DNA from: Tangfeifania diversioriginum
Lineage (GTDB): Bacteria; Bacteroidota; Bacteroidia; Bacteroidales; Prolixibacteraceae
Length of the DNA stretch: 64,000 nucleotides
Assembly: GCF_900141875.1 (NCBI RefSeq)
Contig: NZ_FQZE01000004.1
Coordinates: 124,001-188,000, forward strand
Reading direction: 5' to 3'
Shown: positions 43,357-52,942 of the stretch, in pieces
Position numbering within the stretch: the first letter of the stretch is position 1
How the letters are laid out: every line of letters starts with the position of its first letter
Translations under genes and position numbers: made by a program
The notes under the pieces: generated by a model
The model's database searches: none
Told to the model about the DNA's origin: nothing
Seen by the model: the letters and a program-made list of their open reading frames with translations, nothing else

Positions 43357-45657
43357 ATGAGAGCATCATCAATTTTTATTTTATTAGCCGCAGTTTTATT
43401 TTCTGCTTGTGAGCAAACCTCTACAACAACAAACAGTTTTTTGAAAGATCCTGTTGAACTGGTTAACCCGCTTATGGGTACCGATTCGGAGTTCAGCCTG
43501 AGTAACGGAAATACCTACCCGGCAATTGCACGTCCATGGGGAATGAATTTTTGGGCGCCACAAACCAATACCATGGGCAATGGCTGGATGTACCAGTACG
43601 ATGCCTACAAATTACGAGGTTTTAAACAAACACACCAACCGAGCCCGTGGATTAACGATTACGGCCAGTTTTCAGTTTTTGCCACCACCGGCAAACCTGT
43701 TTTTAACGAAAAGGAACGAGCCAGCTGGTTTTCGCACAAGGCTGAAACTGTTAAACCCTACCACTACGAAGTTTATCTTGCTGATTATGATATAGAAACA
43801 GCTTTTACAGCAACCGACCGGGCTGCCATGTTCCAGTTCAATTTTCCGGAAAACGACAGTTCACAAATCATTGTGGATGCTTTTGATGGCGGTTCTTACA
43901 TAAAAGTAATTCCTGAAGAAAATAAAGTGGTTGGCTACACAACCAAAAACAGCGGAGGCGTTCCGGCAAATTTCAAAAACTGGTTTGTGGTGCAATTCAG
44001 CAAGCCTTTCGAAACGTATTACACCACCGACAATAAAAAGCTTTATCAGAATAAAACTGAACAGGACGTTTACCATGCCGGAGCAATTCTTCAGTTTGAA
44101 ACAGAGAGTGATGAAAAAATCCAGCTCAATATTGCATCGTCATTCATTAGCCTCGAGCAGGCAGAACTGAACCTGGAACGCGAAATCGGTTCAAAATCAT
44201 TTGATGAACTTTTAGTTGAAGGGAAAGAAGTTTGGAACAAAGAACTTGAAAAAATTAAAGTTCAGACCAGCAATATCGATAACGCGAAAACCTTTTACAG
44301 CAGCCTGTACCGGGTTTTGTTGTTTCCCCGCAAGTTTTACGAATACAACGCTGATAATGAAATTGTTCATTACAGTCCTTACAACGGAGAAGTGTTGCCC
44401 GGTTACATGTTCACCGACAATGGATTCTGGGACACATTCAGGGCGGTTTTTCCGTTTTTTACATTCATGTATCCTGAACTGAACAGCCAGATTATGCAGG
44501 GGCTGGTAAACACCTATAAAGAAAGCGGGTGGTTGCCCGAGTGGGCCAGTCCGGGACACCGCGATTGCATGATCGGTTCCAACTCGGCATCGCTCATTGC
44601 CGATTCGTATTTGAAAGGAATTCGTGGCTACGATATAGAAACGCTTTACGAAGCCATCCTGAAAAATACGCAGGCTGAAGGCCCTGTTTCTTCAGTTGGC
44701 CGCCTTGGTGCCGAATATTACAATGATTTGGGATATATTCCCTACGATGTTGGAATTCGTGAAAACACAGCACGCACCCTCGAATATGGATACGCCGATT
44801 ATTGCATTGCAGAGCTTGCAAAAGCACTTGACAAACCAGAGGATGAAATTGAAAAGTTTGAAAAAAGGGCCCAAAACTACCGCAATGTTTTCGATCCGGA
44901 AACCAACCTGATGCGCGGGAAAAATGAGGACGGAACATTCCAGTCGCCTTTCAATCCATATAAATGGGGCGATGCATTTACCGAAGGCAACAGCTGGCAC
45001 TACACATGGAGTGTCTTTCATGATGTGGAAGGCCTTGCACAACTCATGGGCGGACACGACGGTTTTGTGGCCATGCTCGATTCTGTATTCGAAGTCCCAC
45101 CAATTTTCGACAACTCTTATTACGGCATTACAATTCACGAAATCAGGGAGATGCAGGTTGTTAATATGGGAAATTATGCACACGGCAACCAACCTGTTCA
45201 GCACATGATTTACCTCTATAATTATGCCGGGCAATCCTGGAAAACGCAGCAGCACATCCGCGAGGTACTCACAAAACTTTATCAGCCAACACCTGACGGT
45301 TATTGTGGCGATGAAGACAACGGCCAAACTTCGGCCTGGCACGTGTTTTCCTCACTCGGATTTTACCCCGTGTGCCCCGGAAATCCTGAATATGTAATAG
45401 GCTCTCCCCTGTTCGAAAAAGTACAGATTGACTTGCCCAGCGGTAAATCACTTACCATTGAGGCACCCGGAGCCGACGAACATTTTTATATCCAGAATGC
45501 CAGTTTTCAGGGTGAAAAACTGGACAAGTCTTATTTGACACATGAAGAACTGCTGGATGGAGGAACACTCTATTTTGAAATGGGAAAATCACCACAGAAA
45601 AATTTATGGACAAAACCTGAAAATTTTCCAACATCGGTGACAAAAATCAATGAATAA
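43357..45657 (+). CDS. GH92 family alpha-mannosidase lipoprotein
   Basis: The 766-residue protein has a lipoprotein signal (VLFSAC, cysteine at about 18). The GH92 body begins VNPLMGTDSEFSLSNGNTYPAIARPWGM; further motifs are GFKQTHQPSPWINDYGQF, DNGFWDTFRAVFPF, GHRDCMIGSNSASL, GNSWHYTWSVFHD and GNQPVQHMIYLYNYAG, and YCGDEDNGQTSAWHVFSSLGFYP holds the acidic catalytic pair (all quoted in short). The family comprises calcium-dependent exo-alpha-mannosidases that trim N-glycan or yeast mannan. No SusC/SusD pair is adjacent, so this is not in a visible utilisation locus. TATTTTTG at 43309-43316 is a possible -7 box. Confidence 0.93.
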   Translation: MRASSIFILLAAVLFSACEQTSTTTNSFLKDPVELVNPLMGTDSEFSLSNGNTYPAIARPWGMNFWAPQTNTMGNGWMYQYDAYKLRGFKQTHQPSPWINDYGQFSVFATTGKPVFNEKERASWFSHKAETVKPYHYEVYLADYDIETAFTATDRAAMFQFNFPENDSSQIIVDAFDGGSYIKVIPEENKVVGYTTKNSGGVPANFKNWFVVQFSKPFETYYTTDNKKLYQNKTEQDVYHAGAILQFETESDEKIQLNIASSFISLEQAELNLEREIGSKSFDELLVEGKEVWNKELEKIKVQTSNIDNAKTFYSSLYRVLLFPRKFYEYNADNEIVHYSPYNGEVLPGYMFTDNGFWDTFRAVFPFFTFMYPELNSQIMQGLVNTYKESGWLPEWASPGHRDCMIGSNSASLIADSYLKGIRGYDIETLYEAILKNTQAEGPVSSVGRLGAEYYNDLGYIPYDVGIRENTARTLEYGYADYCIAELAKALDKPEDEIEKFEKRAQNYRNVFDPETNLMRGKNEDGTFQSPFNPYKWGDAFTEGNSWHYTWSVFHDVEGLAQLMGGHDGFVAMLDSVFEVPPIFDNSYYGITIHEIREMQVVNMGNYAHGNQPVQHMIYLYNYAGQSWKTQQHIREVLTKLYQPTPDGYCGDEDNGQTSAWHVFSSLGFYPVCPGNPEYVIGSPLFEKVQIDLPSGKSLTIEAPGADEHFYIQNASFQGEKLDKSYLTHEELLDGGTLYFEMGKSPQKNLWTKPENFPTSVTKINE

Positions 45658-45695
45658 TTCCGCTGGTTTACTGTCATTTGTACTAAAAACATAAA

Positions 45696-46622
45696 ATGGC
45701 ATTCTTACCTAAGCAAAAGTTATTCAGCAGGCAATGGTTTATTGACTATTCCCTCATTCTTTTTGGCTCAATCGTTCTTGCGGCGGGATATGTATATTTT
45801 ATTTCGCCGCATAAAATTGTGCCTGGTGGGGTTTACGGGATTGCAATTGTGGTTCACTACATGACCGAAGGTGTCTTCCCTTTTTGGCCTGAAGGAATTC
45901 CCATTGGTTTATTTGGCCTGGTGCTCAATATTCCGCTTACCATTGCAGGTATTAAAATTCTGGGGCCGCGCTTTGGTATAAAAACCATTGTTGGATTTGT
46001 GCTGGCTTCGGTTTTTATCGATTTTATTACATGGCTGCGCCCCGACGGTTATGCGCCGCTGGTTACTGACGTGCTGCTCTCGTGTGTATTTGGCGGAGTG
46101 CTCATTGGAGTTGGTCTAGGACTGATTTTCAAGTCGAGAGCAACCTCGGGTGGCTCCGATATTATTGCCATGATTATTGCAAAATATACGCAGCTTCAAC
46201 TCGGGAAACTAATGATTTATGTCGATTCGGTTATTGTATTGCTGGGACTGGCCGTTTTTCAGGACTGGCACATTCCACTCTACTCGCTCATTGTAATTTA
46301 CATTACCGGCCGGGCCATCGATTTGATTCTTGAAGGTGCGGACTACAACAAAGCATTGTTAATTGTTTCGAACAAACACATGGAAATTAAGCAGAAGATT
46401 TTGAAGGACCTGGAGCGTGGCGGTACATTTCTGAAAGGAGAAGGCATGTTTACCGGTGAGGATAAGCATATTATTTACACAGTGGTGAGCCGACGCGAAG
46501 TTGCTATACTGGAAGAATACATCAGCAGAATTGATCCTGATGCATTTATTACTGTAATGGACGCCCGAGAAATTCTGGGCGAAGGATTTCAAAACCTAAG
46601 CAAGAAAATTGAAGATAAATAG
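45696..46622 (+). CDS. YitT family membrane protein (DUF161-DUF2179)
   Basis: The 308-residue protein has five or six membrane segments in residues 15-210 with the YitT pattern SPHKIVPGGVYGIAIV and KSRATSGGSDIIAMI. A cytoplasmic DUF2179 domain follows at about 225-300 (ALLIVSNKHMEIKQKIL, then RGGTFLKGEGMFTG and VTVMDAREILGEGF-like end). The family is widespread and of uncertain transport function. It begins 38 bases after the GH92 gene and could share its transcript. Confidence 0.9.
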   Translation: MAFLPKQKLFSRQWFIDYSLILFGSIVLAAGYVYFISPHKIVPGGVYGIAIVVHYMTEGVFPFWPEGIPIGLFGLVLNIPLTIAGIKILGPRFGIKTIVGFVLASVFIDFITWLRPDGYAPLVTDVLLSCVFGGVLIGVGLGLIFKSRATSGGSDIIAMIIAKYTQLQLGKLMIYVDSVIVLLGLAVFQDWHIPLYSLIVIYITGRAIDLILEGADYNKALLIVSNKHMEIKQKILKDLERGGTFLKGEGMFTGEDKHIIYTVVSRREVAILEEYISRIDPDAFITVMDAREILGEGFQNLSKKIEDK

Positions 46623-46876
46623 TGTTTTCACTATGTTGAGGGGGCGCTTTGTCGTTCAAATTTGGTAGTGTTCGCAATTCACATGTAAATTTCGACTATT
46701 CGCCGGAAAAATTCTATGAAATCCTTAAAACAGAATTCAGGAAACATTATATTTTGTAAATTTGGTGAGGTTCAGAAACATCAAAAAAAGCTATGATGAA
46801 ACGCCCATATAAAATTTTTTCTCAAGGAAATAACTAATCAGGGAGTTTCGTCTGTTTTGCAAATAAGAGAATACAG

Positions 46877-49165
46877 ATGAAAAGATTTCTCCTTTTATTA
46901 ATATTGATTTTTGCCACCTGGTCATTATCTGCTCAGTCAGTTGGGCTGGTGCTTAGCGGAGGTGGTGCCAAAGGAATTGCCCACATAGGCGTTATCCGCG
47001 TTTTGGAAGAAAACAATATTCCAATCGATTACATTTCAGGAACTTCTATTGGCGCTATTGTAGGTGGCTTATATGCAGCCGGTTATACCCCCGATGAAAT
47101 GGAAGAGCTTTTCCGTTCTGATGATTTTTATTTTTGGTCAACCGGCCGAATTCAGGAAGAATACAGGTATTATTTTAACCAGCCTGAACAAGATCCTTCT
47201 TGGATTGAGTTAAGAGTTGAAAAACAGGAAGATAAACTAAAGTTACTGCCCCCAACAAGTATTATTCCGGAAAAGCAAATGGATTTTGCATTTATGGAGC
47301 TGCTTGCTTCAACAAATGCCGCCTGCAAAAATAACTTTGACAGCCTGATGATTCCCTTCTTTTGTATTGCCACCGATGTGTATAACAACAAGCCGGTTGT
47401 TTTAAGGAAAGGCGACCTGGGCGAAGCAATCCGGGCGTCCATGACCGTACCTTTGTATTTTAAACCCATAAAAATTAACGATACGCTTTTATTTGACGGA
47501 GGAATTGTAAATAATTTCCCGCACGATTTTATGCAGAAATTTCATGAACCTGATATTATAATCGGTCATAAAGTGGCAGATGATTCGAAGGCTCCTGAAT
47601 CAGATAATGTTGTGGCACAAATTGCCAATATGGTTATGCGCCCTACCAACTATAAAATTCCGGAGGAAAAAGGCATGTTAATGGAAACCAAATTTGAAAA
47701 TGTGGGCCTTCTCGATTTTCAAAAATTTGAACTCATTAACCAAATGGGAACAGAAACGGCAGAACAATTTATTGATAGTATAAAACAGCGAATTGAGCGC
47801 CGGGTTTCGCCTACTGAGCTCAAACGTAAAAGGCAGGAATTCAACCTTCAAAAACCGGATCTTTATTTTCAAAACATTCAGGTTGAAGGTGTTGAAGACC
47901 CCATGCAACGTAAATTTATCATCCAGTCGATAAAACACCGTTACAATGTGGTTTCGCTGAGCTCGCTTAAAAAAGAATATTTCAAATTGATTGCCGATGA
48001 CCATTTGCGTTCGATAAGGCCAATTGCCCATTACAACAGGGCAACAGGTTATTTTGATTTGCACCTGAAAGTTGTGCCCGAGAAAAAATTCAGGGTAAAT
48101 ATTGGAGGAAATATTTCAACAAAACCCATAAACCAGGGATTTGCAAGCATTGACTACCGCACTTACCAGGGGCGGGCCTACACGCTTAGCTCAAATATCT
48201 ATTTCGGGCGGTTTTACAGCTCATTCAAAGTGGGCGGGCGAATTGATTTTCCCACTTCCCTGCCCTTTTACCTGTCAGGGTATTCAACCCTCAACAGATG
48301 GGATTTTTTCTCTTCCAGCTCCGAGCCGTTTTTTGAAGACGTCAGGCCGCCGTATATTATCCAAAATGATTATAACTTCCGCACCGAAGCGGGCATTCCG
48401 CTTGGACTTCATTCAAAATTATATGGTAATGTAATTTTTGCCAATTCAGATGACGAGTATTACCAGACAGAAAAATTCAGAAAAGAAGATGAACCTGATA
48501 AAACAAAGTTTACTGCTTTTGTTTCCAGACTCGGAATCGAAAATAACTCCCTGAATTACAAACAGTTTGCCACGGAGGGGGAATTTAACTGCATTTCGCT
48601 AAATTACATTACCGGAAAAGAAACCCATGAGCCGGGCACAACCTCTTCAACTTCAATATCAAAAGAACAAAACCACCGCTATTTTCTGGGGAAAGCCTCC
48701 TCATTAAAATATTGGGACATTGGAAGTAAATTTACAGTTGGCACGCAGGCAGAAGCCGTATTCAGCAATAAAAACCATTTTCAGAATTACCGTTCAACGC
48801 TTTTGGCTGCCCCGGGGTATTATCCAACGCCAAACAGCAAAACAATGTTTATTGAAAATTTTCATGCCAACAATTACCTCGCCGGAGGATTGAAACTGCT
48901 CTGGCATTTTACTTCGTCCTTACATTTGCGGGTAGAAGGTCATGGATTTGTTCCGCTGAAAGAAGAACAGAAAAACGATGATCTGACAGCTTTTAATAAT
49001 TCGAAGATTTTCAACCGTTATTATTTACAGGGAATGGCCGCCATGGTTTATCATACGGGGCTTGGTCCAATTAGTCTGTCATTTAATTATTACGAAAAAC
49101 CCAATACAAAATTTTACCTGTCGCTGAATTTCGGATATACCATTTTCAACAAACGCGGGATATAA
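46877..49165 (+). CDS. Patatin-like phospholipase with POTRA and outer-membrane barrel
   Basis: The 762-residue protein has a signal peptide (1-19, ending LSAQ). Its patatin domain carries the oxyanion loop SGGGAKGIAH (27-36), nucleophile S57 in GTSIG and the dyad aspartate D207 in DGG. A POTRA-like domain at about 335-400 (YFQNIQVEGVEDP) and a C-terminal beta-barrel at about 400-762 ending in NFGYTIFNKRGI follow. This is the type V-d/BamA-like design: the barrel sits in the outer membrane and holds the lipase in place. It is complete and stands alone. Confidence 0.92.
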   Translation: MKRFLLLLILIFATWSLSAQSVGLVLSGGGAKGIAHIGVIRVLEENNIPIDYISGTSIGAIVGGLYAAGYTPDEMEELFRSDDFYFWSTGRIQEEYRYYFNQPEQDPSWIELRVEKQEDKLKLLPPTSIIPEKQMDFAFMELLASTNAACKNNFDSLMIPFFCIATDVYNNKPVVLRKGDLGEAIRASMTVPLYFKPIKINDTLLFDGGIVNNFPHDFMQKFHEPDIIIGHKVADDSKAPESDNVVAQIANMVMRPTNYKIPEEKGMLMETKFENVGLLDFQKFELINQMGTETAEQFIDSIKQRIERRVSPTELKRKRQEFNLQKPDLYFQNIQVEGVEDPMQRKFIIQSIKHRYNVVSLSSLKKEYFKLIADDHLRSIRPIAHYNRATGYFDLHLKVVPEKKFRVNIGGNISTKPINQGFASIDYRTYQGRAYTLSSNIYFGRFYSSFKVGGRIDFPTSLPFYLSGYSTLNRWDFFSSSSEPFFEDVRPPYIIQNDYNFRTEAGIPLGLHSKLYGNVIFANSDDEYYQTEKFRKEDEPDKTKFTAFVSRLGIENNSLNYKQFATEGEFNCISLNYITGKETHEPGTTSSTSISKEQNHRYFLGKASSLKYWDIGSKFTVGTQAEAVFSNKNHFQNYRSTLLAAPGYYPTPNSKTMFIENFHANNYLAGGLKLLWHFTSSLHLRVEGHGFVPLKEEQKNDDLTAFNNSKIFNRYYLQGMAAMVYHTGLGPISLSFNYYEKPNTKFYLSLNFGYTIFNKRGI

Positions 49166-49181
49166 TTATATTGGTGTGTTT

Positions 49182-51008
49182 TCATTTTTTTCGGTAACAT
49201 TTTACCCAGTCGGTTTCGAAACGGACAGGAAGTTTTGAACCCGGAACATCAAAAATAACCAGGCTGAACATGTTAATATGCATTTTGAAGTTAACCAACG
49301 AATTGTTCATTTGTAAGACCTCTGTATCATTGATTTTCCAGGTAAGTGTGGATCCGGATTTAACGAAGGTGAAAATATACCACTTGTTCTTTTTCAGATT
49401 TGAAATATCGAGACCTTCCACGGTTAATTTTCCGTTTTCGCTGCTGCTGGCTACTCCCAGGCGGTTTTTTGTGCCCATTTCAAGCAAGTTAATCCGTGGC
49501 GAATTCTTTTCGCCCTGCAATAAAAACGAACTGACCACCTCTTTCACAGGATTAAATTTTATTTTTGCTTCAAAAATCCCGTCTTCCTGCCAGAAACTTT
49601 TCCCTGAAGAAACAATTCCGGATGTAAAATCGAATTCAGTGGGGACAAAACCAGCCGGCATCTGCCATACCAGTCCATCTGATTTTTCGCGGCGGGTTTC
49701 AATAACCAGCTTGTTGCTTATTTCCACATTTTTGCCTTCGGTAAAAACCTGCAAATCGCCCGGCATGGAATAATTTCCGCCGGGCAATCCTTCGGCCCAC
49801 AACGATTTCACCGACCATTTTTGTTCATCCAGCCTTCCACTTGTAAAATTATCCTCGAAACTCACCTGCCACTCTTTAAAAAACCGGAAAGCATCCGTAT
49901 CTTTATAGTTGAAATACTTAATCAGGTGGGGCATTTTTTTCATTTCGAGGTACTGCTGCTCTTTGGCAAAATCATCCGTTTTTTCCCACTTTTTATCGTC
50001 TTCTAGGTACGCTTTCCGCTTTTTAAATTCATCGGAGGTTACAATGGCATCAAGCTCCATGAAACGTTTTAAATCCATGGAATCTTTTACATCATAATAA
50101 TTTTTGAGGGCTGCTGATTTTTCAAACTTCAGGAAAAATTTCACATCGCTGTCAGCGGCAAGCTCTTTAAAACGTTTGTACTTTTTATACGCTTCGGTTT
50201 TTTCAAACTTTTTCTTGTCTTTCAGGTATTCAACACGTTTTTGAAAAGCCTCACTTTCAACTTCTGTTTTTAGCTCATTTAACCGTTTAAGATTATAGCT
50301 GTCAGCCGTTTCATGATATAATTTCAACTTTTTCGAATGCTCGAATTTCAGGTACGATTTAATTTCCGAGTCCTTTTTGAGCTTTTTAAACTCTTCATGT
50401 TTCTGTTTTTCGCTGTTGGGCAGGTTTTTCAGTTCAAAATATCTTTTCAGCTTTTCCGACTCATAAAACGAATTGTGCTGTTCCAGTTGTTTCGAACCAT
50501 GTAATTCGAAATAGGCTTTTATTCCCGGTAGTTTCTGCAACTTGTTGTACTCCTTCAGCTTTCGCTGTTCGGTTGAATTCTTAAATACATCGAGCGCAAC
50601 TTCGTCTTTTTCCTTTTTATATTCCCCTTTTTCAATAAAATCGAGCAACAACCGGTATTCTTTTATTTTATCAGATTCTTTCAAGGCCTGAAAACGCCTG
50701 AAATCTTCCGAACCATTAACATAGAAATAGTCTTTAAATGGTTTGGAATTTTTCAGCTTTTCATACTCGTGAAGTTGGTTGTGCTCTTTGCTGTTTTTAA
50801 AATGAAGCGCCTGGATTTCAGCTTTGCGCTTTTTGAATTCATCTGATTCAATAATTTTTTTCAATTCAATAAAATCAGATAATTCCTTCGATCCAGCAAC
50901 TTTATTGAACTCTTTGAAATCGTTATACAGCAATTCGCGCTGCATTTCAATTTTTTCAACGGGCTTGATTTTACCCAGGAGCTGAAGGGAAAATATTTTA
51001 AAAGACAT
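49182..51008 (-). CDS. Cytoplasmic S/LK-repeat protein fused to a degenerate GH16-like domain
   Basis: From ATG 51008 the frame encodes 608 residues; an ATG at 51080 would add 24. Residues 36-380 hold five copies of a 53-73 residue helical unit, each starting (V/L/F)xxS and ending in (F/Y)xx: anchor Ser/Thr are S40, S100, S172, S225, S298 and T371. Units are rich in Lys, Glu and Phe (SEKLKRYFELKNL, SDEFKKRKAYLED). From about 385 a GH16/LamG-like jelly roll follows (FEDNFTSGRLDEQKW, GGNYS, KSFWQEDGIFEAKIKF). The catalytic ExDxxE is changed to R505-I-N507-L-L-E510, so hydrolysis is unlikely. There is no signal peptide. I know no described family for the repeat. Confidence 0.72.
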   Translation of the reverse strand: MSFKIFSLQLLGKIKPVEKIEMQRELLYNDFKEFNKVAGSKELSDFIELKKIIESDEFKKRKAEIQALHFKNSKEHNQLHEYEKLKNSKPFKDYFYVNGSEDFRRFQALKESDKIKEYRLLLDFIEKGEYKKEKDEVALDVFKNSTEQRKLKEYNKLQKLPGIKAYFELHGSKQLEQHNSFYESEKLKRYFELKNLPNSEKQKHEEFKKLKKDSEIKSYLKFEHSKKLKLYHETADSYNLKRLNELKTEVESEAFQKRVEYLKDKKKFEKTEAYKKYKRFKELAADSDVKFFLKFEKSAALKNYYDVKDSMDLKRFMELDAIVTSDEFKKRKAYLEDDKKWEKTDDFAKEQQYLEMKKMPHLIKYFNYKDTDAFRFFKEWQVSFEDNFTSGRLDEQKWSVKSLWAEGLPGGNYSMPGDLQVFTEGKNVEISNKLVIETRREKSDGLVWQMPAGFVPTEFDFTSGIVSSGKSFWQEDGIFEAKIKFNPVKEVVSSFLLQGEKNSPRINLLEMGTKNRLGVASSSENGKLTVEGLDISNLKKNKWYIFTFVKSGSTLTWKINDTEVLQMNNSLVNFKMHINMFSLVIFDVPGSKLPVRFETDWVKCYRKK

Positions 51009-51190
51009 GGGCTGGTTTTTATTGTTTATGTGTTCAAAAATAGAAATTAAAAGAAACATTCGGCTGAAAGTTTTAAACAATTTCGGCTGATTAAAAGAAA
51101 AATATCCGATTTAACTGTTTATATGTTTTGAGATTATCCATTGGCAGGGAACCTTATTTTAAATAATTTTATCTGCTCAAAATAATTAAA

Positions 51191-52060
51191 ATGATTGAAG
51201 CATCTGAACTTATATTAAATAGCGATGGCTCGGTTTTCCATTTGCACCTGAAACCAGAAAATCTTGCAGACCAGGTTATTCTGGTAGGCGATCAGGCACG
51301 GGTTGAAACCATCTCCGGTTTTTTCGACAAAATTGATTTTACCACTCAAAATCGTGAATTTAAAACAGTTACGGGCTGGTATAACAATAAACGAATGAGT
51401 GTCCTTTCCACCGGAATTGGAACCGATAATATTGATATTGTACTGAACGAACTGGATGCCCTGGCAAATATTGATTTTGAAAAGAGGGAGATAAAAACGG
51501 ATAAAAGGTCGCTGAATATCGTGCGGATTGGTACTTCCGGCGGCCTGCAATCCAATTTGCCGGTGAATTCGTTTGTAGTTTCCCGGAAATCAATTGGATT
51601 TGACGGAATGCTTGCTTTTTATGCCAATCACGAAAGTTACTGCGATGGCGCTTTCGAAAAAGCGTTCAGGCAGTTTACCGGTTGGAAAAGCTCACTCCCC
51701 TCTCCTTACGTGGTTGATGCTTCCGAAGTTTTGCTTTCAAAGTTTAACACGCCGGATTTCAAAACCGGGGTAACCATTTCGGCTCCGGGTTTTTATGGCC
51801 CGCAAGGCAGAGTTTTACGATTAGGCCTGGCCATGCCCGAATTAAACCGGATTATTGAGCAATTTTCTTATAACAATTTGAAAATTACCAATTTTGAAAT
51901 GGAAAGCTCAGCCATTTACGGGCTTTCAAAAATGCTGGGACATAACGCGTTAACAATATGTTTGATTATTGCAAACAGGGTTACCCGCGAGGCCAATGAA
52001 AATTACCGCGCTGAAATGAAGAAACTGATCAAAAAAGTGCTCGACGTCTTAACAAAATAG
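51191..52060 (+). CDS. Nucleoside phosphorylase (uridine phosphorylase-like)
   Basis: The 289-residue protein has the PNP/UDP family fold: VILVGDQARV at about 29-38 (phosphate site), GIGTDNIDIVLNEL, RIGTSGGLQSNL and FEMESSAIYGLSKMLGH, whose M-E-S binds ribose. It should split a pyrimidine or purine nucleoside with phosphate in the cytoplasm. The next gene follows after five bases, an operon pair. The substrate (uridine or other) cannot be fixed from sequence. Confidence 0.9.
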   Translation: MIEASELILNSDGSVFHLHLKPENLADQVILVGDQARVETISGFFDKIDFTTQNREFKTVTGWYNNKRMSVLSTGIGTDNIDIVLNELDALANIDFEKREIKTDKRSLNIVRIGTSGGLQSNLPVNSFVVSRKSIGFDGMLAFYANHESYCDGAFEKAFRQFTGWKSSLPSPYVVDASEVLLSKFNTPDFKTGVTISAPGFYGPQGRVLRLGLAMPELNRIIEQFSYNNLKITNFEMESSAIYGLSKMLGHNALTICLIIANRVTREANENYRAEMKKLIKKVLDVLTK

Positions 52061-52065
52061 ACATT

Positions 52066-52938
52066 ATGAACAAAAAAAAGCTAAATGCTTTAATCAATTT
52101 GCTGGACGACCCCGATCAAATGGTTTTTGAAGCCGCAGAAAAAGAGCTGCTAAAAGAAAACAACAGTATTATTTCAGATTTGGAAGAAAAATGGGAATCC
52201 AGTTATGATGAAATGTACCAGGAACGCATTGAAAACCTGATTCAGGATTTGCAGTTCAGGGAAACTAAAAAGCTGATGAACAAGTGGATTCATTCTGAAA
52301 AAAATGATTTGCTTGAAGGCTTTCTTGCCGTTGATCGTTTTCAGTATCCTGACATTAATTTACTGGGGATTTATAAGAAAATTGAAAAGATTGAAAAAAC
52401 AATTTGGCTGGAGCTGAATAATTCACTTACACTGCTTGAAAAAACTACCATTATCAATCATTTTATTTTCAATATTAATGGATTCTCAGTCAATCACAAC
52501 AACCTGTTCTCGCCGCAAAACTGTTTTTTAAATCAGTTGCTCGACACTAAAAACGGCAACCCGGTTTCTATCGGGATTTTCTATACGCTGATTGCCCGCA
52601 GACTGGGCTTATCCGCGCATTTTGCCGATTTCCCGAAAAACCCGCTGGTGGCAATTGTGGATCGCGAACTGGCCAAAAAAGTGCATGGGGACGACACAAA
52701 AACCAACGTGCTTTTTTATATTAACCCGTCAAATAAAGGCTCCATTACCAGCCGCAAGGAAATTGATTATCACCTGAAGAAAAACAATTACAGCCCAACC
52801 GATTATTTTGCCGAGCCAAAACACGATTTATATTTCATAAGACGTCTGTTGGAGTCGCTTCTGGAATCGTACCAGTCAATTGGATACACCGAAAAAATGG
52901 AAAAAATCCGGGAACTCATTTGGCTGTTCCCGGAATAA
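52066..52938 (+). CDS. SirB1/transglutaminase-like protein
   Basis: The 290-residue protein has an N-terminal helical part and, at about residues 85-215, a Transglut_core2 domain: NHFIFNINGFSVNHNNLFSPQNCFLNQLLDTKNGNPVSIGIFYTLIARRLGL (quoted in pieces: FSPQNCFLN, GNPVSIGIFY). A cysteine is present at the NCFLN position where many SirB1 proteins have Ser/Asn, so activity is possible but not shown. It is a soluble protein of unknown role. It lies five bases after the phosphorylase gene and converges with the Tat-exported gene, with four bases between stops. Confidence 0.85.
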   Translation: MNKKKLNALINLLDDPDQMVFEAAEKELLKENNSIISDLEEKWESSYDEMYQERIENLIQDLQFRETKKLMNKWIHSEKNDLLEGFLAVDRFQYPDINLLGIYKKIEKIEKTIWLELNNSLTLLEKTTIINHFIFNINGFSVNHNNLFSPQNCFLNQLLDTKNGNPVSIGIFYTLIARRLGLSAHFADFPKNPLVAIVDRELAKKVHGDDTKTNVLFYINPSNKGSITSRKEIDYHLKKNNYSPTDYFAEPKHDLYFIRRLLESLLESYQSIGYTEKMEKIRELIWLFPE

Positions 52939-52942
52939 CAAA

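Noticed and set aside
44692-45342. Minus-strand frame of 216 residues
   Set aside because: Shadow of the GH92 gene, which is well supported on the other strand.
46623-46876. Small plus-strand frame of about 26 residues before the patatin gene
   Set aside because: Too short, no coding signal, AT-rich spacer.
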